Shown here: positions 1-13,100 of the stretch, in pieces
Numbering within the stretch: position 1 is the stretch's first letter
How the letters are laid out: each line of letters starts with the position of its first letter
Source of the DNA: Atrina japonica
Lineage: Eukaryota > Mollusca > Bivalvia > Pterioida > Pinnidae
Assembly (NCBI GenBank): GCA_030159075.1
Contig: BROG01000129.1
Span: 1,268,501 to 1,332,500 of the forward strand
Direction: 5' to 3'
Length of the DNA stretch: 64,000 nucleotides
The notes under the pieces: model-generated
Told to the model about the DNA's origin: nothing
Database searches by the model: none
The model's input: the letters and a program-made list of their open reading frames with translations, nothing else
Position numbers and translations under genes: made by a program

Positions 1-1060
1 ACTTTTTCAAATCACCTGATAAATACGTCTATTAAATGCTTAATAATTATCATATCTTGTTAATATTTTCGATACTGTAAATTCATTTCATTTAAAGTTT
101 TAAAAAAAAATCATAATTTGTAGTCTTCGAGATTGTAAAACAAATTTGGAAATCGATTTTATTGATTATGTCTTATAATATTTTGCCTGAGGATGTACAT
201 TCCGTGACCTCAACATACATTTTATATTTCAAATGATTTTAAGTTTACATACAAATTTCCGTTATCCTCCGTTACGAGGATAACGAAGTCATAAATTCAT
301 GCAAATTTTAATCGATGGAATCACTGGATTGAGTCAAGGGTGAATCATGTTATAAGTAAATCCATTTTCAATCTTTACTGATGAAAATATACATGTGCAC
401 TGACACAAAGCAACGGTATGTATTGATATTCAACCACGCATGACCTTAAAATGTCACCTAAACTCCGCAACTCGAATCCACATCAAAATTCTCCTGACTG
501 GCGAGAATAAACGTACACTCAGATTTTTCCTTTAAGCATTTTCCTCTTTTAATACAGAATTCCCTTCGACAAATCTCGTAATAAATCTTGTAACAATTTT
601 CGATGGCAACTGTTTTACGTACCCTTCTGTGTTCAATTGCATTGCTACTGGATTCCTATCATCTATGTAGAACTATTCACACCCAAACTCCAATCTTCTT
701 TTGCTCGTATCAATGTATGAATGAAACAAGTAGAAAGTCACCGTTTTCATATATTTCTTTTATTTCATATCACAATGTGTAATTTAGATTGACATCTTCT
801 GTTTTAAATAATATAGTTGTATTTTTTACGTTTTCTTCTCTATAATCTTTTAATGATTGGCACTTCTCAATACAATACTAAATTTTCGTTTATTTATTTT
901 CTGTAATGTGTTAATTTTACATTCAGATGAAACTTAGTAAAGTTTCCAATCAAAATTCAATTTCAAATGGACCTACGGTATACTACAAGATAATATCAAC
1001 TGACTATTTGTCTGTTAAAACAGATGTGCTTCAATCCGTGTGTCCATTTATAGGAAGCGT
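1..1060. other. No gene seen, window start
   Basis: AT-rich sequence without a supported exon. It may be intron or upstream region of the Cys-loop receptor, whose first exon has not been found; short exons here would be missed. Confidence 0.5.
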
Positions 1061-1065
1061 TTAAA

Positions 1066-1071
1066 TTATTA

Positions 1072-1137
<66 letters not shown>

Positions 1138-1203
1138 GTAACTTGTATATAGGGGCCATTCAAAGGACCAGAAAATATTGAAAATACCCTTATACACATG
1201 TTA

Positions 1204-1282
<79 letters not shown>
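1066..1282. repeat. Two (TA)n runs around a short MITE-like segment
   Basis: TA runs lie at about 1066-1135 and 1208-1282. Between them, acttgtatataggggccatt and acccttatacacatg resemble the CAGTGAAACCTG elements at 38985 and 52570. Confidence 0.8.
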
Positions 1283-1288
<6 letters not shown>

Positions 1289-1294
1289 TCTCAA

Positions 1295-2210
1295 ATTTAC
1301 AGTATCAAAGTATACGACTTCTCTACTTTTCACACTACTATTCCACATGTAATACAATTAAAAGAAAGATTTTAGCATCATAGACAACTGTTTTTTCACT
1401 AAAGGTGGTACCCGAAATTTAAATATTTAGTGTTTGGTTATCATGATACTTATTTTGTCCAACACCACTCTGATTCTACACATAAATACACTGAAGTTGA
1501 AATAAAAACATTCTGGAATTTCTAATAGACAATGTTTTTGTAATGTTCGGATATGTGGTTTTTCAACAAAGTGGACTTCATTCAGAAACTGCTGAATCAA
1601 AAAAAGAAAAGCTAGCGGTAATGACAATGTTCATACATATGTCAATGCAGCAAACACGCTTCATGCTTAGACATTTTACTTACTATAGACACGGACGGGA
1701 AATTGGCAACTAAGCAAGACAAATGCGATGGCTTTCCCATCATAAATCTTCCACATTTAAGAAGTAACATCCCACAGGCCCCCTCACATGGGGTTTATAT
1801 TTCACAAATGATTCGATATGCCAGGGCGTGTTCAACATATGAACATTTCACAGATGTAAACTAATCACTCACAAATTATTGACACAGAGATATCGAAAAC
1901 CGCGTTTGATGTCAACGTTCCGCAAATTTTACAGTCGGTATAATAGTCTTGTTTGCGATTACTCTGTTTCACTGGGTGAAATGTTGAGTTGCCTTTTCGT
2001 TGGCGGTCGTTGAGACGTTTATGCCAATTGTGACGAGGATTCGTTCCTCATGTATTTCATTTGGACTTGACTGTGGACTCACGACGTGTGTGACCGGTCG
2101 ACAGGGGATGCTTAATCCTCCATGGCACCTGATCCCACATCTTGGTTTCCAGAGTTCCGTGTTTGTGTATCTTTGTCCTGGACATCCTAAAGATCCATAC
2201 TTTTATATCT
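1295..2210 (+). pseudogene. Decayed retroelement reverse transcriptase, with 3' tail
   Basis: Across shifting frames the + strand reads KVYDFSTFHTTIPH, HHSDSTHKYTEVEIK, LDILLTIDTDGKLATK, and YISQMIRYARACSTYEHF, then a non-coding-like tail (cgacaggggatgcttaatcctcc...ggacatcctaaagatcc). The YDFSTxxTTIPH and LLTIDTDGKL blocks belong to a non-LTR-type RT common in molluscs; I cannot assign the superfamily. Many stops and frame changes show it is dead. A TA microsatellite begins right after the tail. Confidence 0.8.
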
Positions 2211-2212
2211 CA

Positions 2213-2215
<3 letters not shown>

Positions 2216-2288
<73 letters not shown>
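2216..2288. repeat. (TA)n microsatellite after the RT tail
   Basis: Nearly pure TA with one interruption, directly downstream of the retroelement tail, as often happens at 3' ends of such elements. Confidence 0.95.
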
Positions 2289-2289
<1 letters not shown>

Positions 2290-3074
2290 TACCATACCAA
2301 ACTCATTTCAAAACTCTTTGAAGTTTTACATAGATATAACTGATTTAAAACATCAGTATCACATATACATATCTCATTTATCATCGGATCATCTATTTCT
2401 TTAAACTCTTTGTGTTAAACCCTTGTCCATTTGATTGTTAATATAAATACTCTTTAGATTTTGAAAAATGGCATATCATTATAATAAAGCGAAATCAAAA
2501 CATTCTTAATGCAAACATTTCTTTTTTTCTACACTTCATATCACATTTCGATACGTTATTATTTCAGTTACATGGCCATTAACGCTAGATTATCAATTTT
2601 TAAAAGAACTGTAAATATTTTGACAAAGTTATTGAAAGTGGTGAAAGAAGAGATGAAAAATCAGACCAGAATGTTGCACAAGAAAATACTATCCTCAAAA
2701 TTTAGTTTTATTATATAAATGGTATATTTTATATGGTAAATCTGCAATGACATTGACACCACTCTCTGTTTCCGACCAATACATTTATACATTTACATTT
2801 ATTTGGTGTCTTATTTACAGAAACGATGATCGTGAGCAGTTATTCTGGTTTGTTTTTTGCAAAAGTGACTTTGCTATTTTGTTTATATTTTTATTTTCGA
2901 AGAGGAATCAATATTTCATATTCAAAACGGATCTTTTTAATGTTTTGTAAAAGTCATTTCAGCACCAGTTTTCAAGTACATCATTGTATTTCATTTTGTT
3001 TCGACCTTACATAATAATACTTTAAATCCTTAGTAATCTTATATTTTATATAATATGTTCATTTCATCACACAG

Positions 3075-3139
3075 CGAGTCTTTACTGGACTCATTGTTAG
3101 CTGATTACGATGGAAGGATACCACCGGAAAGGGAAAATG
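3075..3139 (+). CDS. Cys-loop receptor exon a (start of ligand-binding domain)
   Basis: The acceptor is cacacag and the donor gtgagtta. The exon encodes [18 protein letters not shown] and ends in phase 1, so a Gly codon is completed in the next exon. The LL-x-x-YD-x-x-x-RP-like start is typical of mature Cys-loop subunits. The reading frame enters with one base from an upstream exon, so the protein does not start here. Confidence 0.8.
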
Positions 3140-3223
3140 GTGAGTTAATATTTATAATTATCTTCATCATGATAATAATTTTATAGGCGTGGTAGTAGTT
3201 GTAGAGGGGAGGAGTAATAGTAG

Positions 3224-3292
<69 letters not shown>

Positions 3293-3406
3293 CACTACTA
3301 CTACTACTACTAGTACTACTACTACTTCCACTACTACTACTACTACTACTAATAATAATAATAATAATAATGATAATAATGATAATAATAATAGTAATAA
3401 TAATAA

Positions 3407-3475
<69 letters not shown>

Positions 3476-6400
3476 AATTGTGTGTATTTGTGTGTTTTAC
3501 AAAACTATAATATTAGTATTATGTTTTAAATAGCATCACCCTAATTTCTTTTGCCTATTATTATCTCTGTAGATCTGAGATAAACCCAAATTGATTTGCT
3601 CAAGAACACACAACCCCTGATAATTTTGGAAATAGTAATCAAGGATTGATAATAGTTAAAATATTCATTTTACATGTTATGTGCTGTTTATAATGCCCCA
3701 AAATACATTTGTACTTATAACGCAATATTGACGGTAAAACCGTTAAAAATGTCAATTTGTGACGTTCCACTCAAATAATGCTGGGGAACTGCATACTTGT
3801 TGCACTATATTAGAGATGATCATAGGCTTGCCCTTTGTGCAAAACATGCACTAGCCATTATTCTCATCACGTCGGTACCGTCAGAGAGGATATTTTCATA
3901 AAGTGTTCTTTTGTAATTGTGATAATTATTAATCTAAAACTAAGGGTTCATGGTTTTGGATGGGACCAACATTGCCATATAGGAATAGAATTAGTTTTAC
4001 TTACACGTATATTTTTCTCTACATCTGTTTGTTGGAACAAAATGAAATACTTTTCATTTGTTGTTAAGTTTATAAACCTTGGGCCCAACTGTTTAATGAT
4101 AACATATAAAGTTCGACTCCATTTTTATGCATTCTAATGAAAATATAAATACATTTCTGAAAGTATGGAGAGATCATAAAGACCTCTGCTGAAATTATGA
4201 AATGAATGATCCTGTGCTTCATATTCCCGGATGGGCCTATATACCGATATAGTGATGATATACGTAGTCATTGAAAAATTCTGCACTCTGTGTATAGTTA
4301 AGAAAAAATTAATACATTTTAGAAATAACATAAAGCTCTCTACTGAACTTTAAAACGCCTTGTTTGGGATTTATTCATTAAGCACAACCTCGACTGATGT
4401 TTTATTTATTTTGAACTCAAATTGGACTTATATTTTATCATTCCTTCCTACAGTAGATACAAATATTGAAATTTCATTACAGGTGATCCAGTTACCAGCA
4501 AGGTGCAGCTTTATATACTTAGTATAGATTCAATCAGTGAGTCAACTATGGTAAGATATGTCAATTATTTTACAGTTGAAATCATTTGCAGGACTGGGAA
4601 TCGGTGTATTGATCTTATCAGTCGCGTGACATTATAGGCCTTTTTGAGGTGTGGTGTGTAGGACATCTCTTCAAAAACTCAAGAAACAAAATACCAAAAT
4701 AAAATGGCATTTTACATAGTATAACATCTAGAACTATTCGAGTCGTCTTTTACAACTTATTCATAAAACGTAAAAGTAAAGTCAGATATTTAGGTATACT
4801 CTTTGCATTCAATGTTATATGTAAGCCACTAAAACAACCTGGCATTCTTAGAACGAATACTTTAAATTCCGGTTAAAAGGGGACTCTCGAGTTAGCGCGG
4901 ATTACCGTTATCCTGTATTTAGTCACGTGAATTGTGAAAAATGTGTCTCAACGGTATTTGCGGTTTCGGTAATATAGAGATGGTCTCGATAGTGCAATTC
5001 GTACGGGCGTCCTGTTAGCCTTCGGAAGGTCCTAGATTCGCTTCCCGGTCAGTTCGCACATTTTTCCCGCCTGCTAATTTTCAGTGATTTAGCATTCAAC
5101 TAAATAAGCACCTGTGGTATATTTTAAGAGTCTTTGGATCTATTTACACAAATAACTTTAACTTTTAAGAACATATGAGGAACGAAATCGAAAAGGCATG
5201 ATTATGATTGGAAGTCGACAATATAGATACCGTTACCATTCTTCACATGTCATTTCCATTGTGTTTAGATTTGATATTAGTGTCTATTATCTGTGTATAT
5301 TGTTTAAGTATTTACCGAAATTAGATTTTTTTATCCTATGTCTTAGACGTAGGTTTATCAATTATTCAATAACTAATTTTGATCTGATGGCTATACAAAA
5401 TATCCACTGAACATTGAAGATCAATTCCATCTATAGAATTATTTATCCCTAATGAGATAAAAGGCATTTGTTATTCACATTATAGCAACCAATTTCTCTT
5501 TTAGGTTGATCGCTCAGTCGTAAATTGTCTATCACCTACACTTCAGTGACTACAGCATTATCACACCCTACTTCATACCATACTTTTTATTTTCTTTTAA
5601 ATAATTTATTTACATAATTCTTAAAAAATATTCTAAGTAACCCATGCATCGAGGAGACAATTTACATATTGAGATAAATCAACAAAACATTCATGGAGTC
5701 ATTTTCCATTTTCAAATCAACCTTGATGTCCTAATACCAACTCAAAATAACAATTTAATTTCGAAAAGAAACATTGTTTTATATGAAATATTTCGAGAAA
5801 ACATTTGTCACCCTGCTGTGATATATCACACCTGGTGGGGAACAATGATGGGCAGCATAAGCTTTGAAAGAACCAAAATACAAAAAAAACATGAACAACT
5901 TAACACCTTGTCAAATATACCTTTTTAGAAGTTTATTATAAGCATTTTAGAAAACTGAAATACTTAATATAAAATTAAAAGATGAAAGGTACTTTCATAT
6001 CTTTAACTTATATTTGTCATTTCAGATTGCTGCGATTCCTAAACTTGACTGAAAATCTTAAAACTCACAAAATTAAATTTCCTAAACATCCAGTCTACAT
6101 GTATTCGAAGAGACGAAAAAATGTGAAAATGAACATCAAAGTCATAATGCTTCCTTTATGTAACAATATCATTCATGAAAATAGAAATTAAAAATGGTTA
6201 TTTGACATTACCTTAATAATTTTATAGGCGTTTCAAGCAGGGGTCAATTGCTTATCAATTTATGTTGTTTTGAATAATTTGGTACCTTATGACAAATCAT
6301 GAGAATCAAAGGAAAAGTAGAGTAATTGACCTATTGCCAAGTGTCCAACAAATGGCTGTCCATGAGCTTTTTGACGTCATTCAATTGTGATGTCATAATC

Positions 6401-8131
6401 ACACAAGCGTTTGACGGGCCATTTAATTGTGCATTTGGCGATAGGCCAATTAATGTATACACTAGCATTTAAGGTTTACATTCATGATTAAATGATGTGG
6501 TTTTTACTTCAATGTATTGAACATATTCACATACATCATCAGATATCAGTAACAATCATAAGAGGTTTCAATACCCAAATACGTGTTATACACTAAGTGC
6601 AAATTGGTAACATTTACTTATAATCGCGCTTTTTCTTGATATATCAGCTTTAAGAAGATTTGCATTAATAAGATAATTCTATCTTACTTTTAGGATTTTG
6701 CCATGAGCTTTTTCCTTCGACAGCGTTGGTTTGACAATAGACTGCATTATGAACAAACAGGGAATGCAACAAATATATCCCGACTGGAACTTGATACGAG
6801 GATAATGAACGATATCTGGGTTCCTGATCTTTACATTCTGAACGAAAAGAAGGCTAGTGTCCATGATGTATCTGTACCCAACAAATTGATGCATATTTAT
6901 CCAAGTGGATTGGTAGTTTATAGTATGAGGTATAACATAAGAATAAACAACCAATCGCTTTTTTCAAGCACGTTGCACGACAAGCAAGACATCTATTGTT
7001 TCAGTATTTCCCATCACCTTTACACAAACATACTCGCGCACTTACTCACAAAACAAATACACATATACACACAGACGAACAAACCAACCCATTCACACAC
7101 ACACAAACACACACAAACACACACACATAAATACACATGCATATGTGTGATTGAAAGCGCGCGCGCATGTGTGTGTATGTCAGGGTCGTGATCGATTATA
7201 TTGAAATGTAATTAATTACAGCTTCAAATACTTTGGAAAAACTAAATTACAATTACTATTAGAACTATTCAATTTTGTAAATGTAATTAATTATAATTAA
7301 AATTACATTCAAAAGTAATTATTTACAATTTCATTTTTTCAAATTTTATTTTCAATAACATTCATACACATACATATTACACTATAGACTGATTTATTAA
7401 TCAGTTACCAATGCAGAATTAAGATCTCATTTCCAAATCTGTCAAAATTAGCTAGAAATATCATACATACATTTTCGAATTACATTTAATCATCATAAGA
7501 GTTTCAAAATGATCATTAGAAAATATGTTTCTGTCTATACAGGATATTTTCCCCGTGACACTGAACTGCCTTTCTACCGGAGCAGAAGTTGCTAGTATTA
7601 TTAAGTACTTGCTAGCTAAATATGAGAGATTTGGAAATATTGCTGCATTCACTTCCCAGAACTCAAAAGGATCACAACATCTCTCTACACAATATTCACC
7701 AATATATGTGTCTACTTCACATAATTTTATGCCACAGTAATGTCTCTTACGTGAAGGTGTAGTGGAAAGAAAACTAAGAAGTCTTCTGTTTTCTGTTTCT
7801 TAGTAGGGGGTGGAGAAAACTCATCTGAGCTGTCTTCTGCATCTCTACCATCTTTAGCCATGCTAAAAAGATGATTTACAGCCTCAAATATAGGCTCAAC
7901 TGTGTAAAGATATTTATTTGGTTTAAATAATGGATAAAATGTGATCCATTTATATGTCCAAGTACCTGGCATGGAATTTATCAAGTAAATGTAATATTAA
8001 TGTAATTGAAATGTAATCGTCAATTAAAATGTAATTAATTACAATTACAATTACTTGTAATTGAATTTTTCATCAATTAAAAATTACTTTCAGATACTTG
8101 AATAATTATATATTTTAATTACCCCAACCCT

Positions 8132-8205
<74 letters not shown>

Positions 8206-8212
8206 GTGTGTG

Positions 8213-8293
<81 letters not shown>

Positions 8294-9215
8294 GATAGTG
8301 TGTAAATCAATTATTATGATAAGATTATTAACTGATAAAATCTTGTTGACAGACACGGTCGTCTTAAGCATTTTGACCTCGTTTTTACAAAACTATAACT
8401 TTAGTTTTCTGTTTATCAAACAGTATTATGTTTATAAAAGTATCAAACAGTATTATGTTTATAAAAGTATCAACCAGTATTATGTTTATAAAAGTATCAA
8501 ACAGTATTATGTTTATAAAAGTATCAACCAGTATTATGTTTATAAAAGTATCAAACAGTATTATGTTTATAAAAGTATCAAACAGTATTATGTTTATAAA
8601 AGTATCAAACAGTATTATGTTTATAAAATTATCAAACAGTATTATGTTTATAAAAGTATAAAACAGTATTATGTTTATAAAAGTATCAACCAGTATTATG
8701 TTTATAAAAGTATCAACCAGTATTATGTTTATAAAAGTATCAAACAGTATTATGTTTATAAAAGTATCAAACAGTATTATGTTTATAAAAGTATTAACCA
8801 CATTTGTGTGCCTATTTAACAAAAACCTAATGATTTATATATCCTTTCTGAATACATTTGTTTACAATTTGTAGAGTTTCCGGTGTATTTACATGTTACA
8901 TGGATTTACTGAAATATCCACTAGACCAGCAGATATGTGACGTCGTAATAGAAAGTTGTAAGTACAACCATGTTTTGCTTATTGAAGAGAAAACATTTTT
9001 GTTGATTGTCATCATTCGGTGTGACACAATATTTTGTACTTGTGTCATAAAATGACACCAATGTAATGAGAGTTTTGAAAAAGGGCTATGCCTAGAATGA
9101 AACATTCAAGGTAACATATTCATAAATATTTACTGATATGGAACAGTTGACAATAATAAAAATATTCCATACAAATCTATGGTGAATCTGATAACCGTCT
9201 TATTTGTTTTTGTAA

Positions 9216-9268
<53 letters not shown>

Positions 9269-10039
9269 GACTTCTGTTGTTGTTTTCTTTTGTTGTTATT
9301 GTTGTTGTTCGGAGTTTATCCCATGAAATACAGAGTTATATTTTATAAGATACCAGCTACAGTTAATTGCTAATATTTAATTAGAATCAGTGAATATGCA
9401 TATCAAATGAATGTTGATCATGACTAGAAAATTAAATTCAATAACATACTGTTCAATAATTGATTTTGTTGTTTTTAAAACTGTTGAATTGATAAAATAA
9501 AGAATATCATTCATACTTAAAATGTATTTCAATGTCTGTATACTTACATAAAGATTTGTTTATTTGCTGCAAGATGGGCTAAGTACGAAAACTCTTCTAT
9601 TGCGATGGAACGATATTCCGGTGGAAACATCGCCAGATTTAGAGCTTCCGCAATATGAAATGAGTAATATGAAAGCATATATATGTGACACTTCTTACGC
9701 CGGAGGTAACAAGCTTCAATGTTTTTGTAAAACGTCTGTATCAAAGCAATGTTAGTCTATTATATGTTTACAATGTAAATTAAGTGTAATTTTATTTGAT
9801 TCTATGTTATGACTGATTAAGGACACTTTCTTTAGTTACAATTTAATAGTTTTATTAATCGTATAATAATATTTCCAGTGATAAATATCTGTCATATGAC
9901 ATATGTACATGTAAATGACCATCCTGTATTTACTGTTTCCATTGTGTTAACTCTGTATTAAAATTTTATCGGTACACATCGGTACACAAACTGGGTAAAC
10001 ACATTTCCAAACACGCATGCACACGCGCGCACTTATGCA

Positions 10040-10114
<75 letters not shown>

Positions 10115-13100
10115 TATATTATATATATGGTTTCGAAATATTAGTACGTATGAAATTCGAAATATTTTAAAATTTGATAAGCATTTTCAAGAATTCCTTT
10201 TTGGTATATTATCAAACTATTAATGTTTTACTGATTGTTGTTTTAATGGTTTTTTTTTTCTTTTTTCATTTTTTTTTTTCTTTTTTGTTCTTTTTGTTTG
10301 GCCGAACATTAGTTGCATCATAATTCTATGTACCATTATTCTGAGCACCTTATCAATGAATTTTTTGCCAATTTTAACATAGCAAAATATTCAACTCCTT
10401 ATCAAATATTTATGCTTTAATTATAGTTATATTATATCAATAAATAATTACTTTTACTTTCAGTCAACTACACATGTATCAAGGTAGCGATGAAGCTATC
10501 CAGAAGTTATGGTTACTATCTGATCCAGGTTTATGTTCCGAGTGTGCTGATAGTGTTCCTATCTTGGGTTTCATTTTGGCTAAACATAGACGCCATTCCA
10601 GCTAGAATTTCACTTGGACTTTTAACTGTACTTACAATGACTACACAAAGTTCGGGAGCACGGGCATCACTTCCAAAAGTGTCATACATCAAGGCCATTG
10701 ATGTGTGGATGGTGACGTGTCTTTCTTTTGTTTTTGCTGCTTTGGTTGAATTTGCATATGTCAATGTCTTGGCACGTGTTGAGCAAAGACGGAGATCATC
10801 AATCAAAGACTTGCCAAAATTAGTCCATAACTCGAAAGAAGAGGCACGTTCAGTATAAGTATATGTGTCAAACTCCGAAACAGCGGCGATGCCGTCAACA
10901 CTAGCTATTCGACTTGTCTTACACCACTGCCACCACCGTTTCGCGCATAGTATAGAACTTTGACCCAAATTTTAACTTCCATATCATTGGAAAATATAGT
11001 GTTAATTGTGTTATACTGTGAATAATTGTTTTTATATATAAATAAATATTGGTTTGAAGACTGACGATAAAATGAAGAACTAAATTTTATTGGCCCATGA
11101 AAACTGTGTAAATTTATTCTGAACGATTAGAGATACACGTAAAAGACCTTCGGATCAGCAACTCGGCAACTGGTGACATGGTAGCCATAAATGAGACTCG
11201 ACCAATTGCCATGGAGGACAAAGAAATAATATATCATAATTGTGAAAACATTAATTGGGTTTTTACTAACACTGAACACCTCCATGCCTGCCGTTTCTTA
11301 TTTACTACAGAATATAGATGTTTCAACGACTTTCCCGTGTCGACAGTAAAAACCGAGGTCCCATCTCAGTCTTCGGCACGTTAAACCCTCACGGCGCAAT
11401 GGCCGTAAGTGCCGAGTATAGGTCAAACTACTTTGAAGACCTTCACCGGCATTTGGTGACGTCTCCATATGAGTGAAATATTCTTGAGTGGGACGTTAAA
11501 CAACAATAAACAATCTTTTCCGTGTCTGTCATTTTGAAGCATATCTTCTATGTTTACTCAGAAACGACGGAGTATTACAGTGAAACAGTTCCGAAAATCA
11601 CTGTACCGAACTGAATATCCGATAGTTTCCGAATCGGTGAAGGCAGTGGTGTATAAGGTCAAGGACCGTTACCCGCTGTGAGGAGTGTGTATATGTGTAT
11701 GTCTAGTCCATCAAATGAAAAACGTTTACTTTTGAATCAGTTTTTTTTCAGTGTGATTTAAGGATTGTTTTTCATTTTTTTGGACTTCATCGAGTATAAA
11801 GGCAATGCATTATGGAAAAAATTATGTTTTGAATTTTTTTCCCATAATGCATTGCCTTTATACTCGATGAAGTCCAAAAAATGAAAAACAATCCTTATAT
11901 TTATATATATCACCATTTTTCAGTGAAACTGTTGTCTACTGGATACTAAATTCATTCCGGAATACTGACTTTGCGGGGGGGGGGGGGGGGTGCTTACATA
12001 TGACGTATAGCTCAACAGCTGTTATGACATGAGAAGTAGTTCTCTTTTCTGACCGCAAATACTAAATGAAATTCTGGTTAAATTTCTTTTATTATATTAT
12101 TTTGAAAGAAACTACTGAAATGACAACTCTAGAATATCTATTCTTGGACTTGAATCATCTTATTAATATTCGAGCTCTTGGTGGCGGAGGGTTAAATGTG
12201 TCACAAGAGAATTGAAATTGCAAATGGCTGCGCCCATGAGTATGCTGAATAATGTATTTACAACGATTTTGCATTTGAATTCTGATTTATTATTAATGGG
12301 ATATACTATAGAAAGATTTAGTGTGACTTACAAAATGTGAGACAGCTAATATTAATTTATGACAACTGAAAGTAGCCATTTTATTTGACATTTTTTACCA
12401 AGCAGCTGGGAACCACGATGATTGATTGGTACGTAACCTACCTAAGTAGGCCCATTTCACACGACCTAATTTCACACGATGCGTGTGACGAATTGTTTCT
12501 GATAGGAATATCCAGTGAAGTCAAACAAATCGACCTGTTTATCAAGAGATGCTTGACAAAGTTGCACTAGGCCTTACCTTCTTTTTCTTTCTGTTGTAAC
12601 TATGAAGCCAGACGGTGGTCTGTGGTTCTGGTCATACAATAACATGACCTAGATATATCGCGATATGGGCCTGTAGGCTGTACAATGTGCTACAGATGTA
12701 GTCTCGTGTTTCCGATTTCTTTCTGTGATTTTTATTTGTTTTGTGGTAGGCCTAATGTATTGCTTTTAAGATTAAATATATAAGAAATAAACATGTGATA
12801 TTCTATTCTTTATTGATTCGTTCATGTATTCTTACGCTGAAAAGTAAAGTGGTTAACACTCGGGCGACTGTATTTACCGGAATATGATATATATCGCTCT
12901 ATATACTTGTAATGAAGGGAATTGCAGTTGGTATGTAAAAATTAAAACTTCAAATCTAATTTTAAATTATGACTCAAATTTATAGTGTGCCAGTTTTTCT
13001 AAGTGACATTGTCATCACCACATAAAATGTAATATTTAATTCGTATAGCAAAATGTTTGAAAGTCAAATCTAGAACCTTTTCTAGGATATTCAAAAATAA

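Larger units (their letters stand above)
7181..8132 (-). mobile_element. hAT transposon remnant in a Cys-loop receptor intron
   Basis: The ends are CAGGGTCGTGATCGATTA on the left and the reverse complement of CAGGGTTGGGGTAATTAA on the right, followed inward by ATGTAATTAATTACA-type subterminal repeats. It lies between GTGTATGT and GTGTGTGT, a plausible 8-bp target duplication within a GT microsatellite. The - strand encodes hAT transposase remnants: [20 protein letters not shown] with VERQFS, the conserved hAT dimerisation region, at 7461-7652, and an acidic segment at 7727-7984. Confidence 0.82.

Noticed and set aside
3189..3533. 114-residue T/N/S-rich open frame
   Set aside because: Trinucleotide microsatellite in an intron.
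4975..5075. tRNA gene
   Set aside because: Only B-box-like and weak A-box-like sequence is visible; no acceptor stem pairing, so a SINE-like remnant is more likely.
8416..8793. CRISPR-like regular repeats
   Set aside because: 27-bp units are contiguous without spacers, and the host DNA is clearly eukaryotic.
8133..8819. 228-residue open frame (CV repeats then SIKQYYVYK repeats)
   Set aside because: It is a GT microsatellite running into a 27-bp minisatellite inside an intron; several frames on both strands are equally open.
10531..10968. Minus-strand 145-residue frame opposite receptor exon f
   Set aside because: Antisense shadow of a strongly conserved plus-strand exon.
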